From assembly GCA_030549495.1 (NCBI GenBank), contig JAUIRK010000925.1, forward strand, positions 1,036,575 to 1,100,574: a stretch of DNA of 64,000 nucleotides, in the 5' to 3' direction. Origin of the DNA: Nectonema munidae (Eukaryota > Nematomorpha > Nectonematoida > Nectonematidae). Below, one piece after another: positions 1-13,800 of the stretch (position 1 is its first letter; each line of letters begins with the position of its first letter). The notes under the pieces were generated by a model, which saw only the letters and a list, made by a program, of their open reading frames with translations, searched no databases and was not told the origin of the DNA. The translations under genes were made by a program, and so were the position numbers.

Positions 1-3000
1 AGTTGTATTGATTAATCCTAGTCCACTTTTATTTCGAACAATTTTTATTTAGTTTAGATACCACCTCACGACAGTGTGCGAAGAATAAATGACATTATTG
101 ATTTTAGTGCATAACTATGCGAAGATAGATTAACACATGTTGCATTACGCGTTTGTGAGCCCAGTGAATTTTTATTTCGCATACGCTTCACCACATCTTT
201 AGCACGCGTGTGTGGTTTATTTTATCGGGCTAGTGTACGCTTAGTTTATTTGTAGTGTTCCTAGCTTAAATCTTAGTCAAATATTAAAACGCTTATAACT
301 TTCGCATTTCTCAACCAAATGTATCATGCGATATACCAAATTAAAGCATTTTTATGGGCTTTCAGAATACATTACTTATATCATAATTACTTAAGAAATA
401 GCATTTTACTGTTATTTAACGAAGAGTATTTGTTATATTTATACCGACAGTGTGCGATAAAGAAATCACACACCAATGCTATCTATCTCGCATTATAATT
501 AATATTTAAAAGTTGCATCACAGACCATTTTCAAATAACATAATAGTTCATTATTATAGTTCGACATATATATGTGATCATAAAGCAGCCTACTTATTTA
601 TTTTTTGAATGGCGGAGGAGTGTTTTGTGTTAACGCAAGTAGATATCGCAATTCAGTGCATGCATTTTATCACATCTTTTCGTGAGTTATAGTTATCAAA
701 TTGGTAAACCTCTTAACTTATAACTTTTGAATTATTAGACCATGCATCCTATCAAATTGATGCATATTCCGTGGGCTTCAGTACCATTGTAATTACAAAT
801 AAAATTTGTTTTTTTTTATAATTTTGCATTTTTCAGTTTTCTTCGTAATTATAGCACATGAGAGGTGTATATTTTTTTTATTTGTTAATTTTGAACTTTA
901 ACGCTGGTTACATTTTCAGAAATTTTCACCTTTTATCAGTAAGAATTTCCAACACAATTATAAAACCACTCTACTATCAGAACCTAAACTTATTTGTAGA
1001 TTTTTATAAAATAACTTTAGTTTTTGGTCTTTTATAAATTGACTTTCGTTTTTATATTACTTTTGAATTATTCGCCAAAATTTAAACTGCAATGAAAAAT
1101 ATAAGTCAGTTCAAAAAATGTATACGATTAAAAATAGTTTTAATTAAAAAAAGTTATTTAGTTAGTAAATTTTTGAGTTTAATTTACACTTTATTCCTCA
1201 AAAAATAAGGATTTTGGATTGCGCGTGTTGATAAGTTCACTGAAGAAGAAAATGAGAAGAGAAAAAGATCAAAAGTTGTGTTTTACTAAATTTTTCTCAA
1301 TAATTAACCTCATAAATGTATATTCTTATTTTCATTATAAACCACTCTCCTACAATGACCTAAATTTATTTGTAGATTTTTATAAAATAATTTTAATTTT
1401 CGGTTCTCACACGCGCGCCCACACAAATATTGAAGAAATATTTTTTGTATGAAGTTTTAGGAAACTCTTCTTTATTATGTAATGAAATATTCTCATAACT
1501 TTTACGCTTGAACTTAATTGTCATCCCCAATTCCTATAATACGATGGTTTCTATTCCATAGTAAGATTTTTTGAGGGTATAAAATGATAATCTACCTTAT
1601 TTTGTTAGTAATTTTATGTGGTGTAAGTGAAATTACTTCAAATTAAGTTCATAGGCCCATACTTGAATTCAAAATTTCACCCAAATTTTTTTCCACGAGA
1701 AGTTAAAATAATTTTTTTTAATTTTTCCATTGGATTAAAGTACACTTTTAAATTAAATATTTTTAAAAAAAAAATTAAAAAAATTTCATTCAATTTTATT
1801 AAAAAAGGTTTTGTCTAAAAAAAGAGTTGACATTTTAACGTGATTTTTTTTAATTAAAATAAAATTATTTAAAATTGCTTACATTTTATTTTAAAATTTG
1901 GAAAATTTTTGATATATATTTTTGAAGAAGAATAAGAAGAATTTATTGAAAAAAACGCACATATTAATAAAATTTACAATCAGAAAAAATTTTTATTATG
2001 ATATTTACAATTGTAAATAATAGAAATTAAAATACTGCAAAACTTCAAAAGGCCATGTAGCCGCTTGTATGAAATCTCGCAAAAAATATTTGATTTTTAC
2101 AATTTTTAAAAAAAAATTGTGCTAAAATTTACAAATTTTAATTTTGAAAGAAAACTTTATGCGAGAATTTTTTTAAAACATTTTAAAACCATGCCTATCT
2201 TAAAAGGCATCCTTTTACCCGCATTTTGCATCTCGTTTCGTTTTTGAAAAACTTTCTAAAATGTGTGTGTATGTGTGTGTGTTGTATGTGTGTGTGTTAT
2301 CCAAAATAAAAAATAACATTTTATTCTGCTACTGAAGTTTAATATTTATTCAAGGAACATTGAGATTATTAGAAAAACATTATACTGATCTCTAAAAAGT
2401 AAAAAAAATATTCATTAATTTTGGACATTTTTTTTACTCTCATATTTTAAAATATAAACAAATTCTACCTTTGTTATATAAAACATTGAAAAAATAATAT
2501 AAATTCATCAGCTTAATTATGGGTATTTTTGGATTTACTATCCACACATAAAAGCAGATTTTGCATAAAGAAAAATATTTTTTTTGTAAAACCTAACCTA
2601 TGTTTACAACAAATCATTAAGCTTACCAATGATACCATTTTCAATGAAAAATTTTGTATAAATCTTCACGTTATGCTTTTGGAAAAAATTAGTGACACTT
2701 TTTTTACTAAAATTTAGAACAAATTTTCCCAAGTAAAGTCCAGTTATCAACAAAATTAAAAAGCTTTTGCAAAAATAATCTATTCTAGCGTATATCCCAT
2801 CTTTAAAGCTTAACCGCAATTTCAAAGTTAAACCACAATTTCAAAGCTAAGTATTTTGATCTTTTGTGTAGAATTTTTTAAATGGTGTTTTAAATATGTA
2901 TGAAAAATATTTATTAAAAATTTTTTATTTTGAGTATGTTTTTCAGTATTATAGGATTTTATATATTTAGATATATAATAAGGTCTTACAAATTGTCTCC

Positions 3001-3877
3001 CAAAAGGTGTTGCCATACCTCTGATATGATTATAAAGGGCGCTTCTTTTAACCCAAATTTACTTAAACTTATCCAAACCGATTTGGAAATTATTTGTATT
3101 TGTGTAAATCTCGAATAACTTTTGTAAAATAACATTTAACAATAAAATTAGAGTAATATTCATCGATTCAAGTTGCATAGGCAATTTTCAAGAGTGTATC
3201 TAATGTAAGACGAAGAAGAAAATTTATTGAAAAAAAGACAATAATTCACATCACAATACATGTGTAAATTAAAGAGAATTGATGAATATGCAAAAAAATA
3301 TGCAAAGTATAAACTAATAAAAAATTATAGAGATCTAAATGTTTTATGGCCAGGAGTAGGATACTTTATGGTGAAAAAAACTTATCATATAATATAAATA
3401 CACTTATAAATTAAGAGGTAGGTATTTTTATACATAAAATAAATTAAGAGGAAATAATGGAACTATATTTACAAGAAAAACCATTTGTGTCACAACAAAT
3501 AATTGAAATTATGTAGTATGAGAGTATGTGTTTTTACAAAATTTTTAAATAACAAAGAAACATCAATATTATTAAATAAATAATTTAATTTTTGTATAAA
3601 TTTGAAGGTTTTAAAATAAATTAAGAATTCTGTATGAAATAGACGATAAAAAACACGTGACGTAATATGTGAAATTCGTGTTCTGTATGAATGACTTGAT
3701 TTATAGTTTATAAGGTTTTCGAATAGAATATTATAGTTTCCATGTAAATAGTTATAAAAATAGCCATTTAGTGATTATAAATACCATCAACATTAAATAA
3801 GTCATTACTTTTAAACAAATGAGAAGTATGAGAGGTAAATTTTTAATTAAAAAGAGTTTTTAATAAATATTGATATT
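1..3877. other. AT-rich intergenic sequence, no gene recognised
   Basis: Open frames here are short, AT-driven and show no recognisable domain. It contains a short (GT)n microsatellite near 2262-2302 and a diverged direct repeat (961-1033 and 1337-1408). A 13-mer CGACAGTGTGCGA occurs at about 68 and 445, which may reflect an old local duplication or TE end. I see no promoter or RNA gene that I can support. Confidence 0.6.
961..1408. repeat. Diverged direct repeat, two copies 376 bp apart
   Basis: The segment at 961-1033 recurs at 1337-1408 with scattered substitutions. Both copies share an ACCACTCT start, a TTTGTAGATTTTTATAAAAT core and a similar T-rich end. The offset is 376 bp. It may be a remnant of a tandem repeat or of the two ends of an old element. 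Confidence 0.6.
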
Positions 3878-5506
3878 TGGAAAAGACTTAACTCTTTATT
3901 TTGCAAAAACAATAAAAGTAATTTACAAGTAAATTTAGACACAAATATTGAAAGCAGTGATAAAGAGGTAGCTGACGCATTTATAGATCACTTTACTATG
4001 AATAACATAACTTCACAATCAAAGGATTATGTTAAATACTTTGATATTAAGGAGACTATTATTTCTTTTCGAAACATAGATCTTTGTGAGTTAATTGATG
4101 TAGTTAGAAATACCAAAAACAATGACTCAAAGGATTACTATGGAATTTCTTTTAATCTGTTTAAACAAGTTTTCCCATACATATATGAAGTATTACTTTT
4201 GGGCTTTAATGCCTGCCTTACTCGGTCCACTTTTCCTTCTGTTTTTAAAACTACGAAAATTATACCCGTTTTTAAAAAGGGAAACAAAAACTGCTTGATT
4301 AACTATCGACCTATTTCTCTTGTAGCGATTATAAGTAAAGTGTTTGAAAAATTGTTTTATAATCAAATATGCAATTATTTTGAACAAAATAAGTACCTAT
4401 ATAACAAACAATTTGGGTTTCGCCAAAAACATTCTACTCAATTACTTCATTCCTTGTTTTTAAATCAAATATATCAAAAACTTGATTTAAACATACCCAT
4501 ATGTGCACTATTTATTAACCTTTCTAAGGCTTTTGATTCCATAGACCACAAAATTTTGCTACATAAACTCCATTTGTATGGGTTATCTTCTTCTGCACTC
4601 TCTCTTATAAAAGATTATCTGAAAAATAGGTACTGTACTGTATCAGTTAATGGTACTTTCTCAAAATTCAAAACACCTTGTTGTGGAGTTCCCCCAGGAT
4701 CAATTATAGGTCCTTTGATGTTTTCAATATTTATCAATGATATAAAAAATGAAAAATCTTTTATTAATAAATTTTTATATGCAGACGATATTTCTGTCAT
4801 TTTTTCCTTTGAGCGATCCTCTTTTGAATGACAAAATTGACAGTTTCTTCAGTTGGTTTTCATCAAATTCTCTTAAAGTAAACATGAGCAAATGCAAAGC
4901 GTTATGCTTCAAAAATTGTTCGCTTTTGAAAAATTTTTGTTTTCCTTTTGAGTTTGTTTTAAAATTTAATTTTCTAGGACTTGTCATAGATAAGAACTTA
5001 AGTTGGAAAGCCCATAATGATTATATACTTAGTAAAATGAACTGTATTATTGGAAAATTTAAACAATTTAGAAGTATACTTTCTGTCCAGACGAAATTTT
5101 TATTATATAAAACGTTATATCTTCCCAATTTTACATACAGTTTAATAAACTATGGTCACCGTTTGAGTAAGAAAATTGTCTCTTCCCAAAAAAAAATTAT
5201 TAGAATAGTTTTTAATAAACCTTATTTATCACATACAAATATGTTATTTTTTAACAATGAAACTCTTAAATGTTACGATATTTATATAACTCAATGTGTT
5301 CTATTTTTCTTTAACCCTACTTGCACTCACGTCAAATCCAAAATGTCTCCATGCTACAGAATAAACTTGTGAATTTAATGCATCACCACAATCTTGATTT
5401 TTCACTTTCTATCAACTCCTTTAAACGCATCCTTAAGGCATTCATCATAAAAGATTACAACTATGTTTGTCAAAACGATCAGTGTTATGTTTGTTTCAGC
5501 ATTTAG
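3878..5506 (+). pseudogene. LINE reverse transcriptase, frameshifted and catalytically altered
   Basis: This encodes a LINE reverse transcriptase, which copies LINE RNA at nicked chromosomal DNA. An open frame runs from about 3878 through an internal ATG at 3998 to a stop at 4829-4831. The domain continues in another frame from about 4812 to 5372, and a third frame carries the C-terminal end to 5506. Visible blocks are YRPISLVAIISKVFEK (fingers), FGFRQKHST, the motif A region, GVPPGSIIGP, and YADD. In motif A the usual F-x-D-L-x-K-A-F-D reads F-I-N-L-S-K-A-F-D, so the first catalytic aspartate is asparagine. With the frameshifts this copy cannot be active. No endonuclease domain is visible upstream, consistent with 5' truncation. 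Confidence 0.85.
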
Positions 5507-5617
5507 CATAGCTTAACACTGTTTATAAACATTTATTAATTTACTATACTTTTTTTTCATTTCTTTATTGTATTTAATTGTATATATATATATATATAAC
5601 TTTATATGTTTCTATGT

Positions 5618-5952
5618 GTGACACTCCTCCTCCTCCTCCTCCTCTTCCCCCCAAAGGGGGGGGGGGGGGGTGGCTCTTTCTCCCCCTTGGGTTTTGCTCC
5701 TCCCCCCCCTTTCTTTCTATTCAATTTTTTTTGGTGGTTTTTTTCTATCCTCCCCCCCCCTCCCTCCCCGCCCCCCCCTTTCTCTTCTTCCTTTTGCGGG
5801 CGCGTCGCCCGCTTTTTTTTTTTTTCTCCTCTTTTTCTTTTTCCCCGGCCCCCTCCCCCCCCCTCTTTTTTCTTTCTTTCCTACACCCCCCACACTCCCC
5901 CTCTTTTTTTTTTTTTCTCCCCTCCTTCTTTCTTCTTCTCTCTTTTTTTTGT
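5618..5952. repeat. Polypyrimidine low-complexity block with long C, T and G runs
   Basis: Almost entirely C and T on the plus strand, with very little A and a run of about 15 G near 5658. It contains the GC-rich palindrome GCGGGCGCGTCGCCCGC. It sits abruptly inside a LINE 3' UTR. The flanking LINE sequence has normal composition, so this is either an inserted low-complexity tract or an assembly/base-calling artefact. Proline/serine/phenylalanine-rich frames across it are by-products. Confidence 0.75.
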
Positions 5953-6204
5953 AACGTTCAGCATCATTCTCAGCATTTTCATTTCCGACACTTTTTTTGT
6001 TTGACATTATATATGCCAAAATATATGATGTACATCGATCTTTCAATTAAATATATATTTACAAGCGGCTCTGACCTTTAATATATATTTAGTGTGATTG
6101 AACTTTTTTGTAATTGTATATTTACTTTTATGTAAATTATTGTGCAAGTACAAATGTTAAATAGTGCAAATCAAATAAATTTCTTTCTTTCTTTCTTTCT
6201 TTCT

Positions 6205-9200
6205 TAAGCCCTTATTCTGTAAAATAAGGATTTTTAATTTATTTTTGGTTACCTATTTACTATACTGAAACTTAAGTAATGAACGAAGACAGATTTATAC
6301 AGAAATAATTTTATCCAATATATGCTTAGTATGGCAAAGTAAATCGATTACTTGATTCAACTTAAATGCTAGCTTATTTGTTTAATGAGAAGCTGAGTTT
6401 ATCATCTATAGTCAATCCAAGAAAAATATGAGAATTTACTAATTCGAAAGCAGCTTGTGATAAAAAAAATCAGAATTGACATACTGTGTAGTATAATAGA
6501 AGGTTTAGTTGAAGTTGAGGGGCCTAAGATGAGCCCCTGTTAGGCTTATGGTTAAGGGTGTTTGAGGACAATATAATAATACTTTTTAGAAAAACCAACT
6601 TAATAAATAAGAAAAAATTATTATTAACAAACTTCCGATTTCATCAAAATATGGTCTTATATATTATTGGAAAGTTTATTATTTGTGAAAAATTTTATAC
6701 ATTTTTGAAAATTTTATGAGTACATTTTGTCACCAAAAAAAATTTGACCTTTATTATATTAAACTTTTTATTTTCGAATCTAAATATTTTTTGTTTAAAA
6801 CTCCATTCAATATTTTCTTTTTCTCATGACTCTATATATTTCTTATAAAAGGCTTTTTCTCGTTTGGTAAAGGAGAAAGCAAAAAATCTTAGGCAATAAG
6901 TGTCTAAAATATGCAGTAATTTTTTTTGGAATTAGTTTTTAGAAAGTACAAAATTTGATGAAAATTTCGTGTACAAATTAAAAATTATTCTCATTAATTA
7001 CTTCATGAAGAACTATAATTGTTAATGTGATGTAAATAATTGTTACGTATGTTCCAATTAACTGTAATATTTATCGACTTATTGTGCGTTAATGTTTATC
7101 GATGGTTTTATTGTACGTTAATTTTTATCGACTAACATTAGTTTTCGTTTGTGTCATGTTTTCAACCCTATTAAATAAGATTTATTATATATGCAACGAA
7201 TATATTCTTTTATTTATTTTTTCATTATGTGTTTGCTTCTAATATCTATCATCTATGTCCACACCTTTTTCCATATTTTATTAACAAAATATTTATATCA
7301 TCGGTCATATGTGTATCTAAATATCCTGCAGTTAATTTTTTTATGATGAAATTTTTTTTCTTACAATTTTTTGTAGCTATTTAAAATTATTATTTTGTGA
7401 ATACGTTTTTTTACTAAATAAATTTCATCTTCTACTTCTTCTTGGTGTTTAGAATAGTTTTATTTATCATTTATACTAACAGGAAAGTCAACTCTCAATT
7501 TTAATGAAGTTTAGTTAACCCTTCATGGAATGAGCTGATTTGAAATTGATGCTATATATTTGTTAGATTTTTTTGTATAAACGTTAGTTATAATTTTATT
7601 GTTAACTTCCTAAGTGTAAATAGGAAAATATTTAGTGTCAAGTATTGTATCTAATAATAGTTGACTCGACTGTAAATTGACGTAATAAATTAAGGTTAGA
7701 TTTCAACAAAAGAAAGATCCTATTATATTTAGAGATGTCAATTTATAAAAGTATTTATATTTTTAATTAAATTAGTACTTGTTTTACTCTATAGTCTTTA
7801 ATGAGATAATGTTTTAAAAACAGGATTTAAATAAAATTGTATTATTTTCTTTATTGTTTTTGATTTTTATAAATGTTATTAAAACAAAAAATTTTAAATA
7901 TAATTTTGGGGTTTTATTATTTTTTTACATGGGTCTCCGCACTTTTTATAATTATTTTTAGAAAATCTCTTATTTGAATAAAATATTTTTGTGGCCCTGC
8001 CTGAAATTTTTTAGAACCTTACTTCAAATTTTTGACTACGTTATCTCTATCATATGTTGATACAGTTTATAATAATTCTTTAATAAATTTTTTTCATTTA
8101 TTATTAACCAGGGCTTCGAAGCCCTGGAACAAGAGGATTTGACTACATGGAGCCTGAAAGATTTTAAATATGGCTCCTATGTCTGGCTTCAGGCAACTTA
8201 AATACATAGTTATTTCGAAAAGATATATAGTCAAAACTCTCGAAACCAAATTTCAAGAAAAATTGAAATTATTTTTCTAAAAATAAAATATACCGAATTG
8301 TTAAATAGCAATTAATGTATATTTCTAAAAAAAAAGTTTTCCATTTTCAAAATCTGAATTATTTTTATTTTTCCTATAATTTATTCAAATTGTCATCTAA
8401 AGCTTCAAAATGAAATTAGATGAGAATATAAATATTGTAAAAAGAAAAATTTTAGCAGAACAATTCATCATTACTGCTGCATTCATCCAGGTTTTTAATT
8501 TTTTTTTTGAATATTTTATCTTTAAAATTATTATTAATTATAAAATATTTACTGACGAGTGTAAGGGTACGTTGATAGGGTATCATATGTGTCTTTTCAT
8601 TGATGAAGCCGTAATACACTCATATGCCTAAGTATAAGCAAATTGCCATTAATAAAAAATCAAATGAAAGATTTTTTGTTTCTGATCCAACTCTTCAATC
8701 TATTACATTTTCATAAAAGAAATTATCATAAATGCTAGATCTTTGTCATATTTAGTCGGGGGGGGGGGGCTTGTACCCCATAATTTAATAGGTAGCGCGG
8801 ACTCTGCTTCTAGTCCATATCAGTCTACTTAGTGAAAAGGGTAAAGTTATTTTATTAGATTTATCCAACATTATTATGATACCGAATATAATTTTAAAAT
8901 AAATTTCCTAGTCATTCTAAAAAAATATATTTTTAAAATATTACTTTTCGCTTTTTATATGTTTGAAAATGGGTGTCTTGAAATAGAGGAATATATCTAA
9001 CTTTAATTAGTAGACTTATGGTTTAGAGATAAAAATGATGAAAAGCAATGCCTTTATCATAAAATTATTTATTTATATAAATAAAATAAGCAACAATAAA
9101 AATAGTGAATATATAAAGTATATTAAATAAGTAAAATGAATGTATGGTGTAAGTGATGATGACATTTACATGAAATGGATATATTACATTCAATACATAC

Positions 9201-10836
9201 CCTAATAATTGTCAACATATATTACGTAGATATTTATATTAATAAATCTCTTTTCTGGATCTGTAATATTTCAGTATAGTTTTCTCATATTACGTTAGTT
9301 GAAATATCAATAGCTTAGCAAAACTTCGGAGGCATTTTATATGCTTCAGAAGCAAAAGCCACTATATATACGTTTTTGTAAAAAAAATTTGAAAGCTTAT
9401 AACTTTTTTTCGACAAAATGTAAATTCACTAAACTTTACAAAACTGTTAATATAGACCAAGAAAACCCTGTTTCAAAGTTTCAAAAAAAAATTGAACTAA
9501 TTTTGAAAAAGTAATTAAACATCAAAATTTTCGAAAAAAGTGATATATATATATATATACGTGTGTATCAATACTATATATCTAGAAATTAGAAATAAAT
9601 AAAGCTTCCAAGCCCTAAAGGGAAACTTTCTTAGAGAGCTGGACTAGGTTGTTCCTTTATCGAAAGGTTTAAGTAGATATTATTTCAGTTATTCAGTATT
9701 TATATTCAAGTAGGTTTTCTGTCAATGTGTATATAATATAAAACTAGTAATATTCGGCATATGTCCTTTCTTTTATGAACGTTACGCGTCGTTTAAAATC
9801 ATAAGCATATAAAAATCCAATAAAATTAAAGTGTAGATAATCTTTATCAAATAAAACAATTAGATAGTTATATCATCTACTTTTTCTAGATATTATATAC
9901 GTAGTAGAGCTACAATCATTTTTTTATTAATGATAAGTTGAAGGAGGCGAAGCCAGAGATTAAAATATTTCTGCTCCGGAGCCGGATCCAGCCAATTTTT
10001 TTAACACTCCCACATATTGTTTTATTTTTGGTTATCTTCTGTCAAGCATTTTTGTCCCACAATGGTCTTGCTAGACCATAATACCATTAAATCACCTTAA
10101 AAAGCCTTTCTTTTAGAATTGTTATACAGGTTGAGAATAGATGTTAAACAATTTAAAACCTCAAGTAAACTTGCAAGTTGTGATAAAAGGTAGTAAAAAT
10201 GAGATAAATCTTCAAGATAAAATATAGAAATTATTTATAATTTATAAAGCCGTTATTCAGTAGAAGTATAGATTACGTTTTTTGCAGAGCGAGAGCACAT
10301 ATAAAATTAGGTTATAGAAGTAGTACAGAAGACTTGGAGAGAACATCAATTTATCGTGATCAGCACACGTTGAATCGATGAAATGCAAGATGAACCTGAA
10401 GGTTCGAACCCGATAATATAGTGTTATGTAGATATGTTTGTAAATAGTATTTAGTAAAATTGTTTAGGCGGTAATTTCCTTTTGACTTGGCAGTAAATTG
10501 AGAGAGTATTATGACATTAAGGAAAGTTCGTCTTACTAATTGTTTTAGTGAATGACGAACATAGACGGGCATAAAATTGTAAGATTTATGTGTTTTGTTG
10601 ACGGTAATCAATATAAGCTAACATGTCTGAGTAATTTTTTTGGATGTAAGCTTGCTTGCCTTAAAATTAGCGTAACATAAAGATATATGTAGAATAATCG
10701 ATATAATAAAAAAATCCAATGTCCTAGAGATACAAGTACGAATTGTGTGTGGATAAATTTCATAGAACCCTTGCATCTATTCTGCATATTTATTTGTACT
10801 TTTTCTAGATCTTCCCCTAATCAGAACCGTATTCTA
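6205..10836. other. Gene-free interval with small TE ends
   Basis: No coding sequence recognised. Short TE-like pieces are visible: a perfect palindrome CAGGGCTTCGAAGCCCTG at about 8110, a G-run at 8759-8769 next to a possible element end, an (AT)n run at about 9546-9560, and a GGAGCCGGATCC-type motif near 9980. The last resembles the GGAGCC-rich element end at 42.8 kb. The 200 bp before SLX4 probably hold its promoter, but no clear core motif stands out. Confidence 0.5.
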
Positions 10837-13800
10837 ATGAACATCATTGATCTTTCTGCGGATGATGACTTCATTGAAGATGCTTTTACTTCCAATTTTC
10901 AAAAGCCCAAAATTTCCTCCAGGAATAATATTTTGAAGAAAAACTTGGGAGACTTGATTGAACCTCATGATATACTCTTCACAAAGAATCAAATCGGCAT
11001 ATCTCATTTTGAATTTCACAAAAAACGGGATACGAGAAGCGTTGTTAGCGATGATTACATCAAGCCATGTAATATGACAACTACCAGTAAAATTGATTTG
11101 AATCAATTTAGATATAATAAAACGTCAGACTTTGATCACAAAGAAAACAATAATGAAGATGGGTATAAATCGACTTTACGCTATTCAGGTTTCGTTAACT
11201 GCCAAATTTGCTGCAAAGACATTACCTATCTGTCTCTTAAATCGCGAAAAAATCATATTGATGCATGCTTGAAGCATCAGAAAGAAGTTGCCCTTCAGGA
11301 ATACACAAAGTTCTCCATGGAACTCTTTAGATGTCCTCTCTGCTCCACAAAAACGTTTAAAAAGAAGGAAACCCAGATTAATCATGTTAAAAGATGTGCA
11401 AAAATTCAAAATATCCCTTCTGCTCAATTAATTCAAGTTATGCGCAGTGAGGAACTTCGCCAAGAATCCCTTCTTCCGAAGTTTAACGAGTTGAGCTCAA
11501 GACTGGATAGAATTAAAAGTGACAATATTTTGAAGAAGCCTATGTATAAAAAACCTAACAAAATTAGTCATTGTGATGATGATGAAATAAAGATGGCCCT
11601 TGCTTTGTCCATGAGTCATGAAGAAGAAGAGAAAAAGTTCAGATGTGTGAAAGCTGATCAGAGCAAGCAATATAATATAATGGGTTTGGCAAGTGAAAGG
11701 TTAATGCAAATCATTGACCAATCGGAAAAAGCGATTGAATCCTGTCAAAAAAAGCGTAGCCAATTACAAACTACTTTCACATCCAAGTTCGTAAAGACCA
11801 GTGAGTCTTCTAATTTCACAAATTTGATTGACATTCAAGCTAATGGCGATAAGTTTGCGAAGAAATCCTTTTATACACACTCATTTTTAGCCTACTGCTC
11901 CCAAAATTTGTCTCTAGATGAAAATGGATATGAAGTTCTTCAGTTCTTGGGTGATCAGAAGAAGGAAAAGTCAAATCATGACGCTACGACATCCTCTTTT
12001 TTGTTGGATGATTCGATCTTCGCCAGTATTCCCTTTTCATGTGCTTCCCCCCACAAATTAACAGCTCATAGTAGATTTAACAAAAGAAAATTCCTCTCTA
12101 ACAAAAAGTCTTCCACTTATAACGAAATCTTGAAAAAATATACTAGACTCTGCTTCCAAGATTGTAATTACTTTTCATATTCGCTCAAACATTTTTATTT
12201 GCTGAACTCACAGCTTCCACACTGTTCTCTGCTTCTTTTGCCCGAATGTGCAATCAAATTGCGCATCGATGTATTTGCACAGAGGAGTCAGTTAAAATAC
12301 TTTCAACAGGTGACAGACATGACTTCATTGATTATGCCTGTTAAGAGCGCATCACTTGAACAATTTGAAAAAAGACTTAGTTTGTGTGATAAAAGAGTTT
12401 ATGACGCTTTAAAAGTTTTTCCTCATTACTCAAGTCATTTTTTTTGTGTGTCTGATAATTCGAATCTTCACTGCCAAGTCTTCTCCTACTGCTTCAATAT
12501 TGCGAACGTTTTGACTAGAGTGGACACCAGGATCGAGACTGAAGAAAGTTTGACTTGGACTTCGCGGGACACGTGTTGTTTTCTTGAGGAGGATAGAGAC
12601 GCATTTTGGGATGAATGGCTACACTCTGATAGCACTGTGATAAGAAGTCCTGTTTTCTGCGAAATGTCTACAAAAGGAATATCAATTATCGATCCTTATC
12701 TACAAAACAGTACACTATCATCCAAAGCTTTCGGAAAAGTAGCATCCTCTTCTACAGGATGCTACGCGGAATTTGTTTCGGCTGAAGCACGAGATTTTTC
12801 ATTTCAAAATGAAAACAAGGGGCCTATTCGTTACAGCACAATTAATTTGATTAGTTCCTTGGACGAATCGCCACTAGAAGTGGGGGGCGAAGAGAATCTA
12901 GCACTTTCAACTTTTTCTCATTCGCATGCAGAGGGTGTTGTTTCGTTTAGCAACTCCTTTTCTGAGGTGGAGCAGCAAAATGGTTTGAACGGTGTTCAGG
13001 TTGTCGATGATGCTTTAGAGGTTTCTTCATCATCACTATACGATATAAATTCTTTCTGCAATGATCTTCAAATGTTGGCACAGGAAGATGAAGAATTTTA
13101 CAATAGTTTCCGTGATAGAGCCGTGCCTTCTTACATTTACGCATCTAGCCCTATAACTCGGCGCTCCTCTAAAACTTCTTCAGTCCGTGAAAGTAAAAAA
13201 CATGAAGTAGGTTTGAATGATGCTAAGAGTGATAATGAGGATATAATTGTTTTGTATGATAGTACAACTTCTCTTAATCCTCGTGAAATGGATGTATTAA
13301 GCGAATCAAATTTCTCATTTAATCAAGACGCTAATCACTGTCAAAATGAAAATAGTAAGAAGTGTGATTGCATGAATGACTCTATCGCATTAGAGAACAG
13401 CATGGTAAATTCCGTTTCCAAAAATCAGTATCAAGAATCAGAGTTTCATCATTTCAGTTTTCAAAGTAATTCCTCGTCTTTTCTCCTTACGATAAATTCT
13501 GCATCAAGTAAAAATCCTCATGAATTATCCCTCACTCTTTCATGTATATCTCATGAAAATGAAGTTGGTGGTGATGAACTATGCGAAGGGAAGCAGGCAG
13601 AGAATACACTTTCCACAATGTCCCTTTCTAACAATGTTAAATGGCAAAACACTCCAAAGAGAAGAAAAGTTTGCACTGTTCAGTTCACAATGCTCAAAAA
13701 CTTTGAAAATTTCAACACCCCACAACTCACAGAAGCTCTTTCAATTTATGGTGTGAGGAAACTCGCAAAAAGCAAGATGAGAATCGTCTTGAAGGAAATC

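Larger units (their letters stand above)
3878..6204 (+). mobile_element. Non-LTR retrotransposon (CR1/Jockey-type LINE), dead copy
   Basis: A LINE on the plus strand, 5'-truncated before about 3878. Its coding part runs to about 5506, followed by a 3' UTR ending in a (TTTC)n tail at about 6174-6204. The simple-sequence tail and the reverse transcriptase type (YRPISL, SKAFDSIDH, GVPPGS, YADD blocks) fit the CR1/Jockey group. The UTR is interrupted by a pyrimidine-only block (5618-5952) that does not look like LINE sequence. I could not see target duplications. Confidence 0.8.

Noticed and set aside
5578-6081. Proline/serine/phenylalanine-rich ORFs on the plus strand and a Lys/Arg/Gly-rich ORF on the minus strand
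   Set aside because: They are forced by the polypyrimidine block inside the LINE 3' UTR.
10390-10402. GGTTCGAACC B-box-like motif upstream of SLX4
   Set aside because: The motif is a self-complementary 10-mer with no A box or cloverleaf around it.
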